Of a stretch of DNA of 64,000 bases, positions 1 through 9,521 are shown piece after piece (positions within the stretch are counted from its first letter, which is position 1; every line of letters begins with the position of its first letter). Position numbers and translations under genes: made by a program. This stretch comes from Schlesneria sphaerica (GTDB lineage: Bacteria > Planctomycetota > Planctomycetia > Planctomycetales > Planctomycetaceae). The DNA is taken from assembly GCF_044336245.1 (NCBI RefSeq), contig NZ_CP172346.1, positions 3,906,001 to 3,970,000 on the forward strand. The letters are read 5' to 3'. The notes beneath the pieces were generated by a model that was not told the origin of the DNA, did not search any database, and saw only the letters and a list, made by a program, of their open reading frames with translations.

Positions 1-204
1 TGTTTCGATGACAGACGCCATCTCGAATCGGTCCAGGACCGTGCGCATCCGTGAAATTTCCCCGGCAAGATCCGGTGAGAATGGATTGAGGCAGTAATGG
101 TCGACCGTCAGAGCGACGGACCGGTAACCCATTTCGGCCATCAGTTCGATGGCCTGTTCCCAGCGATGTCCGGTCGTGCCGTTCGTGTTATATCCAAGAC
201 GCAT
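1..204 (-). CDS. Sugar phosphate isomerase/epimerase-like protein (partial, N-terminus only)
   Basis: Only the first 68 codons are in the window; the gene continues past position 1. The translation starts MRLGYNTNGTTGHRWEQA and contains GYRSVALTVDHYCLNP. This is the opening beta-alpha unit of the xylose-isomerase-like TIM-barrel superfamily: an early strand ending in a Gly/Asn turn, a helix with a Glu-rich face, then a strand ending near a His. Proteins of this group isomerise or epimerise sugars and related polyols, usually with a divalent metal. The metal ligands would lie downstream and cannot be checked. It is transcribed away from the BatA/VWA gene across a 392-bp interval that holds a long palindrome. 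The start is the only ATG before the reading frame degrades. Family assignment is moderately sure; the substrate is unknown. Confidence 0.65.
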   Translation of the reverse strand, partial: MRLGYNTNGTTGHRWEQAIELMAEMGYRSVALTVDHYCLNPFSPDLAGEISRMRTVLDRFEMASVIET

Positions 205-596
205 GGTGCAGGATCCCATGTTGAGAAGGCTGGGAAAAGCGACAGCGTGCGGCGGAACAGAGAGCCGCCCCGGCAGGTTCGCGAGCCCAGAATAGTGGCT
301 CGCGAGTCCACGGAAAAGACGCTCCTCAATCGGAATAATGGCCGCCACGTCAATCGGGCTGCGTGTGCTGCGAGGGGCAGCGACTTTGGAATAAGACCTG
401 CGACGTCGCAGGTCTTTCCAACCTGTGGCGTGCTCGCTTCGTCCCGCCGACTCGCATAGCCCGCCACTGGCGACTTAGCGTCTCTTCCTTGCGTAAACTT
501 GGGCCATCGACTGGGGCGAGTCGTGTGGCCCAGCTATGATGACGGGGGATGATTTCGGGACCGGTATGAACACGGGATTGAGACGGTGGTTCTTTC
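205..596. other. Divergent intergenic region
   Basis: This 392-bp stretch separates the minus-strand isomerase-like gene from the plus-strand BatA/VWA gene. Open frames across it are interrupted or have no recognisable protein features. The only clear structure is the palindrome at 386-421. Promoters for both genes should lie here, but I could not place -35/-10 elements with confidence. Confidence 0.5.
386..421. promoter_or_regulatory. Long perfect palindrome in a divergent intergenic region
   Basis: Positions 393-404 (AAGACCTGCGAC) are followed without spacer by their exact reverse complement at 405-416. An outer arm TTGGA (386-390) pairs with TCCAA (417-421) once a two-base bulge at 391-392 is skipped. 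The element lies between two divergently transcribed genes, 182 bp from one start and 176 bp from the other. A palindrome with no loop fits a dimeric-regulator operator or a cruciform better than an intrinsic terminator, and no T-tract follows. Function is inferred from position only. Confidence 0.5.
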
Positions 597-2738
597 ATGA
601 CGTGGCTTTATTCGTTGTATTGGCTGGGTGCACTGGCAGCCGCTGGTCCGGTGATCTTTCATATGTGGCGGCGCATGCCACGGGGTGAGCGTCCTTTTTC
701 CACGTTGATGTTTCTCTCGCCCTCACCCCCCCGCATCACCAGCCGCAGCCGGATCGAGAACTGGTTACTGATGCTGCTGCGTGTGGCCGCGCTGGCGCTG
801 CTGGCATTCGCGTTCACTCGACCGCTGTGGCGAGTCCCGATCAGCGAACCCGAGCAAGGGAGTCAGGAGCAGCAACTGGCGATTCTCGTCGACACCAGTG
901 CCAGTATGCGCAGGGAAGGGGTCTGGAATGACCTGATCCGGCAGATTGAAGAGCGACTGAGCACGGTTCCGCCGCAGATGCGCGTGGCACTGTACCGATT
1001 CGACCGGAACATGGTACCCGTCGCCGATTTTGCAGAACTTAAGTCGCTGGAACCTGCCGCAGCCCGGGAGTTGATCCTGGCACGACTCAGGGAACTGAGA
1101 CCCACATGGCAAGCGACCCGTCTGGGTGAAGCCCTTGTCGAAGTCGCCAGCCGTTTGCAGGATCTCCAGTCCGAATTCTCTCGGCCGGTCCCTCAAAAAA
1201 TCTGTCTCGCAAGCGACCTGCAAAGTGGTGCCGAGACCGTATCGCTTCAGGGTTATGAGTGGCCCGACGATCTCTCGTTAGAACTGATCGTTGCCCGCCC
1301 GACATCCCCGTCAAATGCTGGATTGCAAGTGGTGGAACCGAATCAGGAAGGGGCGGACGACGTCCTGCGGGTCCGGGTCACCAACGCCACCGACTCACAG
1401 AAAGAGCAGTTTGTGATCAGGTGGGACACGCCCCAATCCCCCGAACTTCCGGTCTACGTCCCCCCCGGCCAGAGTCGTATCATCGTCCCTCCCAAACTTC
1501 CCGCCGGAATCGCCGCCACTTCGGTCGTGCTGTCCGGTGACGATGACGACTTCGACAATCGGGTGGTCTTTGCAAACCGGACACCCGAAACCCGGCTCGT
1601 CCTGTACTGCGGCTCGGAAAAGCCGGACGACACCACGGGGGCCCGCTTCTACCTCGATCGCCTGTTTTCCGCATCAAAGCAAATTCAGATTGAGCTGCGG
1701 GAGCCCGACTCTGCGAATATGGCCTCGGCTGATTCGCAACCGGCACTCGTCGTTTTGACCGACCCTGATCCCCAGACGAAGGGATTGATCAGCCGGCATC
1801 TCAGCCAGGGTGGGACTATACTGATCGTTTCACCGACGTCCGAGGGAATGCGTGGGTGTCTGGCGCTGTGCGGGCGAGACGATCTGCTCGTGTCTGAAGC
1901 GAATGTTTCCAAGTATGCCATGCTGGGTGAGATTGATTTCGAGAACCCGCTCTTCGCCCCATTTGCCGAAGCACAGTTCAGTGACTTCACCGGGATTCGC
2001 TTCTGGCAGCATCGCCAACTGAGAGGACTGAAGGAAGCGGCACCGAAGTCGGGCGACGACCATCCGAGTGATACGGAAAACCGTGACCGGGTCCTCGCCC
2101 GTTTTGATGATGGAGATCCGGCAATCGTCGAGTTCCCGGCCCAGCAAGGGAAAGTAATTGTGTTTGCTGCGGGATGGCAGCCTGCCGACAGCCAGTTCGC
2201 TCGTTCGTCGAAATTTCCGATGCTCATGTTTCGATTACTTGAGCATTCGGGTGGAATCACCGCACGGTCTGGAAATCAAATTGTGGGCAGTGCGCTGGCC
2301 TGGCCCAGCACATCACGTGCGGAGTCGGCGACGGGTGGGCGAGTCCAGCTTCCGGACGGAACCGAAATCGACTCGCTGCCGATGGAAGAACCATTCTCTG
2401 AGACACCGACGCCGGGCCTGTACACACTCATCGTGCCAGGCCGGGCCGAACAGGTCGCCGTGAATCTTGCTCCCGAGGAAAGCCGTACGTCCCCCCTGAA
2501 TGTGGAACAACTGGAAGGGTTCGGACTGGCACTCAGCGGCCGTTCACCTTCCGAAGATCCCGCAGCGAGACGACAGCGCGAGCAGCAATTGCAACTGGTC
2601 GAGCTCGAGAACTCGCAGAAACTCTGGCAACGGGTGCTGCTGGCCGTGATCGTCCTGCTGCTGATCGAAACGCTCGCCAGTGGTTGGTCCCGCAGTCGAG
2701 CAGTTCAGGCGGGGGTCCATCCGTCACCGACGACATAA
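597..2738 (+). CDS. BatA/VWA-domain membrane protein
   Basis: A 713-residue inner-membrane protein. The N-terminus (about 1-80) has two hydrophobic segments, YSLYWLGALAAAGPVIFHMW and WLLMLLRVAALALLAFAFTR, in the layout of the BatA N-terminal transmembrane domain. A von Willebrand A-like domain follows, with the MIDAS-type motif DTSASM near residue 99. The middle and C-terminal parts look like periplasmic beta-rich and GATase-like regions, and a last membrane segment (VLLAVIVLLLIETLASGW) lies near residue 685. Such proteins are common in Planctomycetota, often near MoxR ATPases, and are thought to help assemble or regulate exported complexes. No MoxR partner is visible here. The ATG at 597 follows a purine-rich GAGACGGTGG. 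Confidence 0.85.
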   Translation: MTWLYSLYWLGALAAAGPVIFHMWRRMPRGERPFSTLMFLSPSPPRITSRSRIENWLLMLLRVAALALLAFAFTRPLWRVPISEPEQGSQEQQLAILVDTSASMRREGVWNDLIRQIEERLSTVPPQMRVALYRFDRNMVPVADFAELKSLEPAAARELILARLRELRPTWQATRLGEALVEVASRLQDLQSEFSRPVPQKICLASDLQSGAETVSLQGYEWPDDLSLELIVARPTSPSNAGLQVVEPNQEGADDVLRVRVTNATDSQKEQFVIRWDTPQSPELPVYVPPGQSRIIVPPKLPAGIAATSVVLSGDDDDFDNRVVFANRTPETRLVLYCGSEKPDDTTGARFYLDRLFSASKQIQIELREPDSANMASADSQPALVVLTDPDPQTKGLISRHLSQGGTILIVSPTSEGMRGCLALCGRDDLLVSEANVSKYAMLGEIDFENPLFAPFAEAQFSDFTGIRFWQHRQLRGLKEAAPKSGDDHPSDTENRDRVLARFDDGDPAIVEFPAQQGKVIVFAAGWQPADSQFARSSKFPMLMFRLLEHSGGITARSGNQIVGSALAWPSTSRAESATGGRVQLPDGTEIDSLPMEEPFSETPTPGLYTLIVPGRAEQVAVNLAPEESRTSPLNVEQLEGFGLALSGRSPSEDPAARRQREQQLQLVELENSQKLWQRVLLAVIVLLLIETLASGWSRSRAVQAGVHPSPTT

Positions 2739-3088
2739 CGACGTCAATAATCGCCCACTTTTCAGGAAATTTCGTTCTCCCCGGGAAACGAATTTCGATT
2801 GAACCCCGCATACGGTTAGCCGAACTCGTTGCCCGACTGCGGATTATGGCAAAGCTCAGAATCGTCCACATCCGAGACTTCGTCCGCAGGAAAGGGAATT
2901 GGGCCGAGTTTTCCGATTCAGATGGGCCTGAGAATTGCAAGCATTGAACCGCCCGCTCTCACGTCTCAGGGGGGTGCGACAGCGTTTGGCGACGATCTCC
3001 GGTTTGACTCTTGGTTGCTGCGATCTAGAATCAGCAACCGGCGCAGGGAAGCTGACCGAGGCTCAATTGTTCTGTCGAGGAGTCGCAT
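2739..3088. other. Intergenic region with no recognised feature
   Basis: Between the BatA/VWA gene and the glycosyltransferase there are 350 bp with no convincing coding frame; a short plus frame through 2947 overlaps the upstream gene and has no family features. The glycosyltransferase ribosome-binding site GAGGAG lies at the right edge. I see no hairpin with a T-tract. Confidence 0.4.
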
Positions 3089-3871
3089 ATGTCCCTGCGT
3101 GTTTTGACGGCGTTGCCTGTTTTCAATGAAGAACGCCACGTCGTGGAAGTCCTTGCTGAGGTACGAAAGTACTCCAATGACATCCTGGTCGTCGACGACG
3201 GTTCTTCTGACAACACCCCTGAATTGCTGAAAACGATCGAAGGCGTGCACGTCATTCGGCATCAGCAGAATCAGGGCTACGGCGCCGCACTTCGAACCGC
3301 ATTCACCTATGCCCTTGCCGGTCAATATGACGCGCTGGTCACAATCGATTGCGATGGCCAGCATCAACCGGTGCTGATCCCTGAACTCGCGGCGGCGTTA
3401 TTTAATCAGCAGGACTGCCCCGCAGACATTGTTTCCGGCAGTCGATACCTCAAGGTTTTTGAGGGCGCCAGCCAGCCGCCGATTGAACGCCGACGTATCA
3501 ACATTCAGATTACGGAATGGCTGAATCATCAGTTCGGCCTGAATCTGACGGACGCCTTCTGCGGGTTCAAGGCGTATCGAGTCGATTGCCTTGCCCGATT
3601 CCGGATCACAGAACTGGGCTATGCGATGCCGCTGCAACTGTGGGTGCAGGCAGCCGCACAGAAGATGAAGATTGTGGAATTCGCCGTTCCGCTGGTCTAT
3701 CTGGAAGAAGAACGATCCTTCGGTGGTTCTCTGGACATCGCTGCGAAGCGACTGGCCTACTACCAGGAAGTCCTCGACCGGGAAATGGACTCACTACAGC
3801 TGGCCAAGACGCCCAATTGCGAATCGACTCCCGCCTCGGGGCATCGACCACTGGCCTGCTGCGGGGGCTGA
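3089..3871 (+). CDS. Family 2 glycosyltransferase, DPM1-like
   Basis: A 260-residue GT-A fold enzyme, probably cytoplasmic and transferring a sugar from a nucleotide sugar to a lipid or polyprenyl carrier. The N-terminal nucleotide-binding motif PVFNEERHVVEVL is followed by VVDDGSSDNT near residue 35 and by the metal-binding DCDGQHQP near residue 89. Later come GSRY, and DAFCGFKAYR near residue 155, as in the dolichol/undecaprenyl-phosphate mannosyltransferase branch. No C-terminal membrane segments are present, so it is the short soluble form. A GAGGAG ribosome-binding site six bases before the ATG fixes the start. It converges with the AsmA-like gene, 20 bp away. A GT39-like membrane transferase that might use a polyprenyl-linked sugar lies on the other strand at 7197, so a functional link is possible but not shown. 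Confidence 0.88.
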   Translation: MSLRVLTALPVFNEERHVVEVLAEVRKYSNDILVVDDGSSDNTPELLKTIEGVHVIRHQQNQGYGAALRTAFTYALAGQYDALVTIDCDGQHQPVLIPELAAALFNQQDCPADIVSGSRYLKVFEGASQPPIERRRINIQITEWLNHQFGLNLTDAFCGFKAYRVDCLARFRITELGYAMPLQLWVQAAAQKMKIVEFAVPLVYLEEERSFGGSLDIAAKRLAYYQEVLDREMDSLQLAKTPNCESTPASGHRPLACCGG

Positions 3872-3891
3872 TACGTCTGACTCAAATGACC

Positions 3892-6800
3892 TTATCGAAC
3901 CGGCTCACCCGGATTGTTACCCGTTCGAGGAATCGGTTGCGATCCCCCTCCCGTCGCCTGGAGGGGATTGAACGAGCCGAGAAACTGTCTCCAGGCCTCA
4001 TCCACTTCGGGGAACGGGACATATTTGACGGTGGGGTTGCTTACGTTGCCTGAAACGCGAATGGCAACCCAGTCTCCTCCCATGAACAGACTCTGCAGCA
4101 TCCTGCGCGGTCCACGCCCCGGCAAAGATCCAAAGTCGAGGGCCAGTCCGCCATCAAACCGAACATAGCCTCGCCCTCGCAGGCTCATCGCATCCCCCAG
4201 TAGATCGATCGACTGAAAGTCGAAACGACCGTTACTGACGGTGTATCGCAGGTCAGCCTGCGCAAATGCCGTTCTGTCGGGGACCCGCAGTTGAGGCATC
4301 TGGAACATCTGCACGAACAGGGGCAGTTCGTAAAGAGCTGCCGGGGCGATTCGCAGCTTTCCTTCCCCCTTCATCGTTTCCTGCGGATCAGTGCCGCGAC
4401 CGTACAGGAAGATCCAGCCATTCATCATCCCGGCCAGGCTGGCATTCCCCGTAAGGTATTGCTTCGCGTACTGCTCGAGCAAACCTTTGTCGAGTTCGAT
4501 GTAGACCTTGTATCCCGGCTCTTCCTCTTCGAGATCGACTGCCGCGTCGACGAAGATGGTTCCGCCGATCGCTTTTCCACGGATGCGGTCCTGAGGTGCT
4601 GGTGGAATTTTGCCTCGCGGCAGTGCGAGTTTTGAGCCTGCCACGAACTCTTTGCCGTGGTAGGCGAAGGGGCCGCGAACGTCCAGGACTTTGTACGCCC
4701 GACGGGCATCCTGGCGAAAGACTGATACTGAATTCAGATCCAGCTCGCCGTCCAGATCGGCCTGAACGCCGTCCCAACGACCTTTCAGATAAACGATCCC
4801 GCTAATGTCATCGACGCGCGTTCCCGTATTGATGGCACAACTCGAAAGTTCCGTGGTCAGATCCCACGTGGCACCAATTCCCTCCCCGCCACGAGGGGGC
4901 GAGAAGAACTCGACCGGCCCGGAGAACGAGAAATCACCCGTCGGACGCAGGACATCATAGACCTTTTTAACGCCTGCCGGTAACGCATTCCGGAACGTTG
5001 CGTTGGGAATCAGATGATCTACAGTCAGATTATTGAACTTGAGCTGCCACGGTTTCTGATTCGCGAACCAGCCCATTCCCTGACCCGCGATCCGGGTTTC
5101 ATCATGTTCAGTCTGGAAGTTCTTGATCTCCAGCTTCCCGGGCTCGGTGTTGAACGAGAACTCTCCGTTCAGATTTTTGAGCGCCCACGGAAAACTGGCG
5201 ATGTTGACTTCGCCATTGCGGACTTTCACTGTCGGAAGGATGACGACGCATTGGCCGCCCGGTACCCACGAAACCTTGGTGGTCGCGTCGAAATAACCCT
5301 GCGGCTGGAAGTCATCCCACACCTTGCGAAGCTGTACGGGAAGGGCCGCCTTCAGAGATCGATAAAAGGTGGCGTCTTTGGCGTCGATCCTGAGATCCAG
5401 CTTGCGTGCCCCGGGCCGGCAGTTGAAAGTTCCTTCCGCGGCCAGGGAGGCACCTTCGTGCATACCTGTGACCTGGGTGAAGACAACTTCATCGCCATTC
5501 CATTTGAGATTTCCCTGTAACTGTGTCACCAGGACGGGGAATCCGCGAAAGTTCAAACTACCGTTGTAAATCCGGTCGATCAGTTCTGGTTTGTATTTCT
5601 GCCCGACCCCGGCTGCTTTCGTCAGCTTCAACGTAACGTCGTGACGCCCGGTGAGTTTAAGGGCCTCAATCGTCCGCTTGACGTCCGGGGGACAGGCGGC
5701 AATCGATTCATCATCGAGGGGCAGATTCTTGCTCTTCAGAATAATCTCGGCCTGGTGTTCCGGCCCCGGGTTTTTGATCGTTCCGGTTACAACGACCGGT
5801 TGACCGGCGTATTTCCCCATCCCGTTGAACGTCACCAGATGATTCTGGCAATGGAGCTCTCCTTCGACATTGCGAACAGTCACGGGAAACCGTTTGTCCG
5901 TGATGGTGCCTCGGAACAGCCGTAGATCGAGATCGTGTTTCCACACACCACGTTCAAATGACAGATTCGCATCAATATCGCAAAACCCGGTGACCCCCAG
6001 CTTCTGGATAATCTCACGCAAATTCTCGGGAAGGCGCTGTTTAATCGTCTCGGTCAGTTCGACCCCTCGCAGCTTGATACTTCCCTGTGTCGGCTTGCTG
6101 GGAATGATGTCGCCGTCGAACGACACCTGCATGCCGCCGTTGGATCCCTGAAAGTCACTCACAATAATCTGCCGGTTATCGACCAGAATTTTCCCACGCA
6201 GATCCTGCACCGGAACAGGCAGCAGTTCATTTTCGATCTGCCCGTTCTGAATTGCCGCGAGCACCCGGAACACAGGTGTTTCACCGGGCCTTTCCTGCGC
6301 GATGCGGAAGGTCAGATCACAATCAAAGTTCACTCCGAACTCGGGAGGAGTCGGACGGTCATCCGAGTCCGGATCGTTCGCTTCAGGATCGTCGTCGGGT
6401 GGAACGGCTCGCTGCCCCGTCTTCTGCTTTGCCTTCACGCCCGCGATCCAGTCGCTGGCCTTGTCGAGCTGACCTTCCAGCGCCGGCGAGATGTCGCTCA
6501 GCAAGTGCAGCAACGCGGAGTCGACGGGGACCTGCCAGGCTTCACGCGTGACACATTCCCATTTCGGCCCATCAAGATCGACTTCCACATCCAGTGCCAG
6601 CGGGCCGGATGGTTCAAGCAGCGTCGCAACCTGAACGGAAAGTCGACGGGCATCCCGGGGAGTCGCGGTGACGTTAAAATTCTGCAGCTTCAGACGCCGT
6701 GGATGTCGGTCAGTGAGCTGAATTTCGACATGAATCGTGCCGTGGACAACCTCAACATCGGGAAGTGGGGTTCCCGGTGTCGATTGATACTTCAGTTGCT

Positions 6801-7182
6801 GAAGATTCCACTCACCCGCTGGTAGCCGGATGACCCGCACCTTGGGATTGATCACTCGCAGACTCTGTACCACGACATCCTTGAGATCCGTGAGGGCGGT
6901 GGATTCCAGTGTCGCGATGACTTCGGGAATTTCGATACTCGGTCGTTCTTCATCATCTTCCGGCAGCTGAATCGTCACTCCATGCATATGGACTCGGCCG
7001 ATCAGGTCCCACTGGGCCTTCGCGATATCCAGCTTCGCGTTGGGAAAAACAGACTGGAGCTGTGCCAACGACATCTGCCGCAAGCCTTCGTCGCTCTGCA
7101 TGTACAGGCAATAGGCCGCACCGCCCCCCACAACTGCGATCAGCAGCACCAGGACGAACATCCATCTGAGGATTGCAAACAC
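3892..7182 (-). CDS. AsmA-like/TamB-related envelope protein
   Basis: A 1096-residue protein anchored by one N-terminal membrane segment (about residues 5-28, FVLVLLIAVVGGGAAYCLY), with the rest presumably periplasmic and rich in beta strands. Repeated phrases of the type L.G....DG..V, many short Gly/Asp-turn strands, and a C-terminal block (LRIAPAALYELPLFVQMF, then SLRGRGYVRFDGGLALDFG) are typical of AsmA_2/DUF3971 proteins. These form long hydrophobic-groove bridges thought to move lipids between membranes. The start is a GTG 14 bp after the stop of the GT39-like gene, without a strong Shine-Dalgarno, so translation may be coupled. A low-complexity acidic loop (DDDPEANDPDSDDRP) near residue 265 is unusual. 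Exact family membership is inferred. Confidence 0.75.
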   Translation of the reverse strand: MFAILRWMFVLVLLIAVVGGGAAYCLYMQSDEGLRQMSLAQLQSVFPNAKLDIAKAQWDLIGRVHMHGVTIQLPEDDEERPSIEIPEVIATLESTALTDLKDVVVQSLRVINPKVRVIRLPAGEWNLQQLKYQSTPGTPLPDVEVVHGTIHVEIQLTDRHPRRLKLQNFNVTATPRDARRLSVQVATLLEPSGPLALDVEVDLDGPKWECVTREAWQVPVDSALLHLLSDISPALEGQLDKASDWIAGVKAKQKTGQRAVPPDDDPEANDPDSDDRPTPPEFGVNFDCDLTFRIAQERPGETPVFRVLAAIQNGQIENELLPVPVQDLRGKILVDNRQIIVSDFQGSNGGMQVSFDGDIIPSKPTQGSIKLRGVELTETIKQRLPENLREIIQKLGVTGFCDIDANLSFERGVWKHDLDLRLFRGTITDKRFPVTVRNVEGELHCQNHLVTFNGMGKYAGQPVVVTGTIKNPGPEHQAEIILKSKNLPLDDESIAACPPDVKRTIEALKLTGRHDVTLKLTKAAGVGQKYKPELIDRIYNGSLNFRGFPVLVTQLQGNLKWNGDEVVFTQVTGMHEGASLAAEGTFNCRPGARKLDLRIDAKDATFYRSLKAALPVQLRKVWDDFQPQGYFDATTKVSWVPGGQCVVILPTVKVRNGEVNIASFPWALKNLNGEFSFNTEPGKLEIKNFQTEHDETRIAGQGMGWFANQKPWQLKFNNLTVDHLIPNATFRNALPAGVKKVYDVLRPTGDFSFSGPVEFFSPPRGGEGIGATWDLTTELSSCAINTGTRVDDISGIVYLKGRWDGVQADLDGELDLNSVSVFRQDARRAYKVLDVRGPFAYHGKEFVAGSKLALPRGKIPPAPQDRIRGKAIGGTIFVDAAVDLEEEEPGYKVYIELDKGLLEQYAKQYLTGNASLAGMMNGWIFLYGRGTDPQETMKGEGKLRIAPAALYELPLFVQMFQMPQLRVPDRTAFAQADLRYTVSNGRFDFQSIDLLGDAMSLRGRGYVRFDGGLALDFGSLPGRGPRRMLQSLFMGGDWVAIRVSGNVSNPTVKYVPFPEVDEAWRQFLGSFNPLQATGGGSQPIPRTGNNPGEPVR

Positions 7183-7196
7183 GACAGCGGAACTCG

Positions 7197-8483
7197 TTAG
7201 TTAAGCAGGACCTGACTTGAAGGACTCGAAGCATGCTGGGCTGCACGACTTCCCGCGAAAAGCCGTACCATTCCCACCGCCGCAAGGACGGACAACGGGA
7301 ACTCTGCGGGGAGCCGGTACCGGAGCGAGCCGACAAACAACAAATGCAAAGCAGCAAAGTAAAGCACGGGTCCCGCCGTCAGAATGATCAGGTAAGGATC
7401 ATTCCGCGCCTGCCAGACACCGATCAAGGCGAAGATCATGAGCGGGGCGAACGACAGCCACGCCACCAGGTGGATTAATGGATGACGGAATTGAGGCGTA
7501 TTCGGTGCGGGGCTCCAGTAACGACTCTGCTTGACCAGGGCCAGTGAGATGACGCGCGCGGGATTCTCGGCAGCGAACTTCCAGGCTCGGCGCCGGTATT
7601 CTCGATCCATCTCGTATTCGCTCATCGACTGAAGCAGCCGGTCCTGTTCGAAGAACTCCATATCGCTGTCCCCCGTGGCGGTGGGATTCAGTCCGTCATA
7701 CAGACTGGGGCCGACCCAAAGCGTCGTCGGAATCCAGTGCCCCGTCAGGGCGGCATTCCGAACTGTCCACGGAAACAGTACTACTGCGAGTGACAGGCAG
7801 ATGATTCCTGCAAGGATTGCCCGTTGCCCGAGGGGACTTCGGCCGGTCATCAATGTCAGCATCGCCAGTCCCGGTCCCACCAGAAGCCAGGTCGGCCTCA
7901 TGTAGGTCGCCAGTCCCGCGAGCCCCCCGACAGCCACGGCATGTCCCACAGTCGGCGGATCAGAAGGAGCCGCCTGCTCGTACTTTCGCAAGAACCTGGC
8001 CGCGGCGATCAGGCTGGCCAGCATGGTGGCCGCGAACGCCGTTTCACTCAGGAACAGGACACTGAACAGCGCCATGGTGGGGGAGACCGCTGTGTAGATT
8101 GCTGCCAGCAACCCCACGGCATGGCCAGACAGTTCATAACCGAGCCAATAGGTCAAACCGCAAGCAAGAGTTCCCACCACCACGAGCAGCAGTCGTGCAG
8201 CGAACGGATTGTCTCCAAACACGAGACGAGGAAGGGCCAGAAGCGCAGGGAAGCCGGGCATGCGAAGCAGGCGTCGTGGCGGGTCGTAGATGGAATAAGC
8301 TTCGCCCGCAGCCACCTTACCCGCAAGCTCCCAATAGCCTTCTGCATCCCCGGAGATCAGGCACAATCGTCCCGGTGTTTTTGAGACTTCGTATTGAACG
8401 GCCAATGCCAATCCAAGACGCAATCCGAAAGCCACGAATAGCGTCAAGAACAACCAGCGATGCCACCCTGCCGCCCATGCCAT
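7197..8483 (-). CDS. GT39-like membrane glycosyltransferase (ArnT/PMT superfamily)
   Basis: A 428-residue integral membrane protein with roughly ten hydrophobic segments. An acidic motif in the first periplasmic loop (GDAEGYWELAGKVA, with an Asp and a Glu) is followed by RMPGFPALLALPRLVFGDNP. This matches the GT-C fold of dolichyl-phosphate-mannose protein mannosyltransferases and ArnT, which use a polyprenyl-linked sugar on the outer face of the membrane. The frame opens at a TTG at 8540. I prefer the ATG at 8483 because a G-rich Shine-Dalgarno (CCGGGGGGATT) precedes it and the first membrane helix starts just after. It lies between the methyltransferase and the AsmA-like gene on the same strand with very short gaps, suggesting one operon. 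Donor and acceptor are unknown. Confidence 0.8.
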   Translation of the reverse strand: MAWAAGWHRWLFLTLFVAFGLRLGLALAVQYEVSKTPGRLCLISGDAEGYWELAGKVAAGEAYSIYDPPRRLLRMPGFPALLALPRLVFGDNPFAARLLLVVVGTLACGLTYWLGYELSGHAVGLLAAIYTAVSPTMALFSVLFLSETAFAATMLASLIAAARFLRKYEQAAPSDPPTVGHAVAVGGLAGLATYMRPTWLLVGPGLAMLTLMTGRSPLGQRAILAGIICLSLAVVLFPWTVRNAALTGHWIPTTLWVGPSLYDGLNPTATGDSDMEFFEQDRLLQSMSEYEMDREYRRRAWKFAAENPARVISLALVKQSRYWSPAPNTPQFRHPLIHLVAWLSFAPLMIFALIGVWQARNDPYLIILTAGPVLYFAALHLLFVGSLRYRLPAEFPLSVLAAVGMVRLFAGSRAAQHASSPSSQVLLN

Positions 8484-8546
8484 GACGGTCAATCCCCCCG
8501 GAAACCTGATTAGGGGGCGGATGGTAGGGCGAACTGGCAAAATGGG

Positions 8547-9302
8547 TCAAGATGGATTCCGGACACTCTGGTGCCGCACCTCGATCAACTGATACTGTCC
8601 GACCCGGGGGGAGGAAAGTCGTTGCAGATTCTCATCGAAGAGCTGACCGGTTAGCCCGTACTCCGGAATCATTTTGCAGAAGCGTTCGGCCCGCATCCGA
8701 CCTCCATCGACGAACCAGGCGACACCATCCTGCGTCAGCATGCGGCGCGTCAGTTCGAGGAGCGGTTCGTGATGGCGGTCCTCGTAAAGCAGTTCGCAGC
8801 CCCAAAGGATGGGGAACTGTCGTGCGGGAGGCGTTCTCCAATCCAGTACCAGACCACTCGCTTTCGTGTAGCCGCTTTTGCGAGCATTGTACATCGCCAG
8901 TTCGACCGCTTTGGGCTCATAGTCGCTGATCGTCACGCGCAAGCCACGAGCCAGTCCCGCCAGACCCACGATGCCGATTCCGGCCCCGATCTCCAGGACT
9001 TCGGCATTCTCTGGCCAGTCCGACTTCAGGATCGTGGCGACCATCTTCAATGCCGAAGGCCACAGGTAGGCCCAGTACGGCATGTACTCATCCCGATCAA
9101 ACGCCGCATGGACATCGGGATCTTCGAGAAAGAGGTCCGGGGCGGCGGGCTGGGTCAGTCGGAAGACTTGACCTTCGATGGTCCATTCCCGTTCTGTCCA
9201 GCCTCCGGGAATGCGGGGTAACTCTTCGGGTTGATTGACGATCGCCGGAGGCAGTTCGCGAATTTCACGCATGTCCGCAGTGGACGGTACAGATTCGGGC
9301 AT
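8547..9302 (-). CDS. Class I SAM-dependent methyltransferase (METTL21-like)
   Basis: About 251 residues from the ATG at 9302; the frame extends upstream to a TTG at 9374 but that part looks unstructured. The Rossmann SAM-binding motif VLEIGAGIGIVGLAGLA is followed by an acidic ribose contact in ISDYEPKAVELAMYNA. The post-motif region GCELLYEDRHHEPLLELT fits the Methyltransf_16 family, whose members methylate lysine side chains of proteins, though many bacterial members are uncharacterised. The upstream motif MPYWAYLWPSALKMV, aromatic-rich before motif I, also fits that family. It is the first gene of a probable three-gene operon with the membrane glycosyltransferase and AsmA-like protein. The substrate cannot be deduced. 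Confidence 0.82.
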   Translation of the reverse strand: MPESVPSTADMREIRELPPAIVNQPEELPRIPGGWTEREWTIEGQVFRLTQPAAPDLFLEDPDVHAAFDRDEYMPYWAYLWPSALKMVATILKSDWPENAEVLEIGAGIGIVGLAGLARGLRVTISDYEPKAVELAMYNARKSGYTKASGLVLDWRTPPARQFPILWGCELLYEDRHHEPLLELTRRMLTQDGVAWFVDGGRMRAERFCKMIPEYGLTGQLFDENLQRLSSPRVGQYQLIEVRHQSVRNPS

Positions 9303-9521
9303 TGGATCCAAACAGCTCAAGGAAGTAGGAACCAGCCACGTCAACGGCCTTGCGCGCTGTGGCTGGCCCTTCAACTTAGTTGCGCGAGACGCACCACCAC
9401 AAGCTTGGGAGCGTCAATCCGGACTGCAACGTGTCACGTCGTACTCGCATCACACCGACGGGAGAAAGCGGCCGCGCGGTTCGGAATGACCTCTACGCAA
9501 GCAGGACTCCAGCAATCCCCC

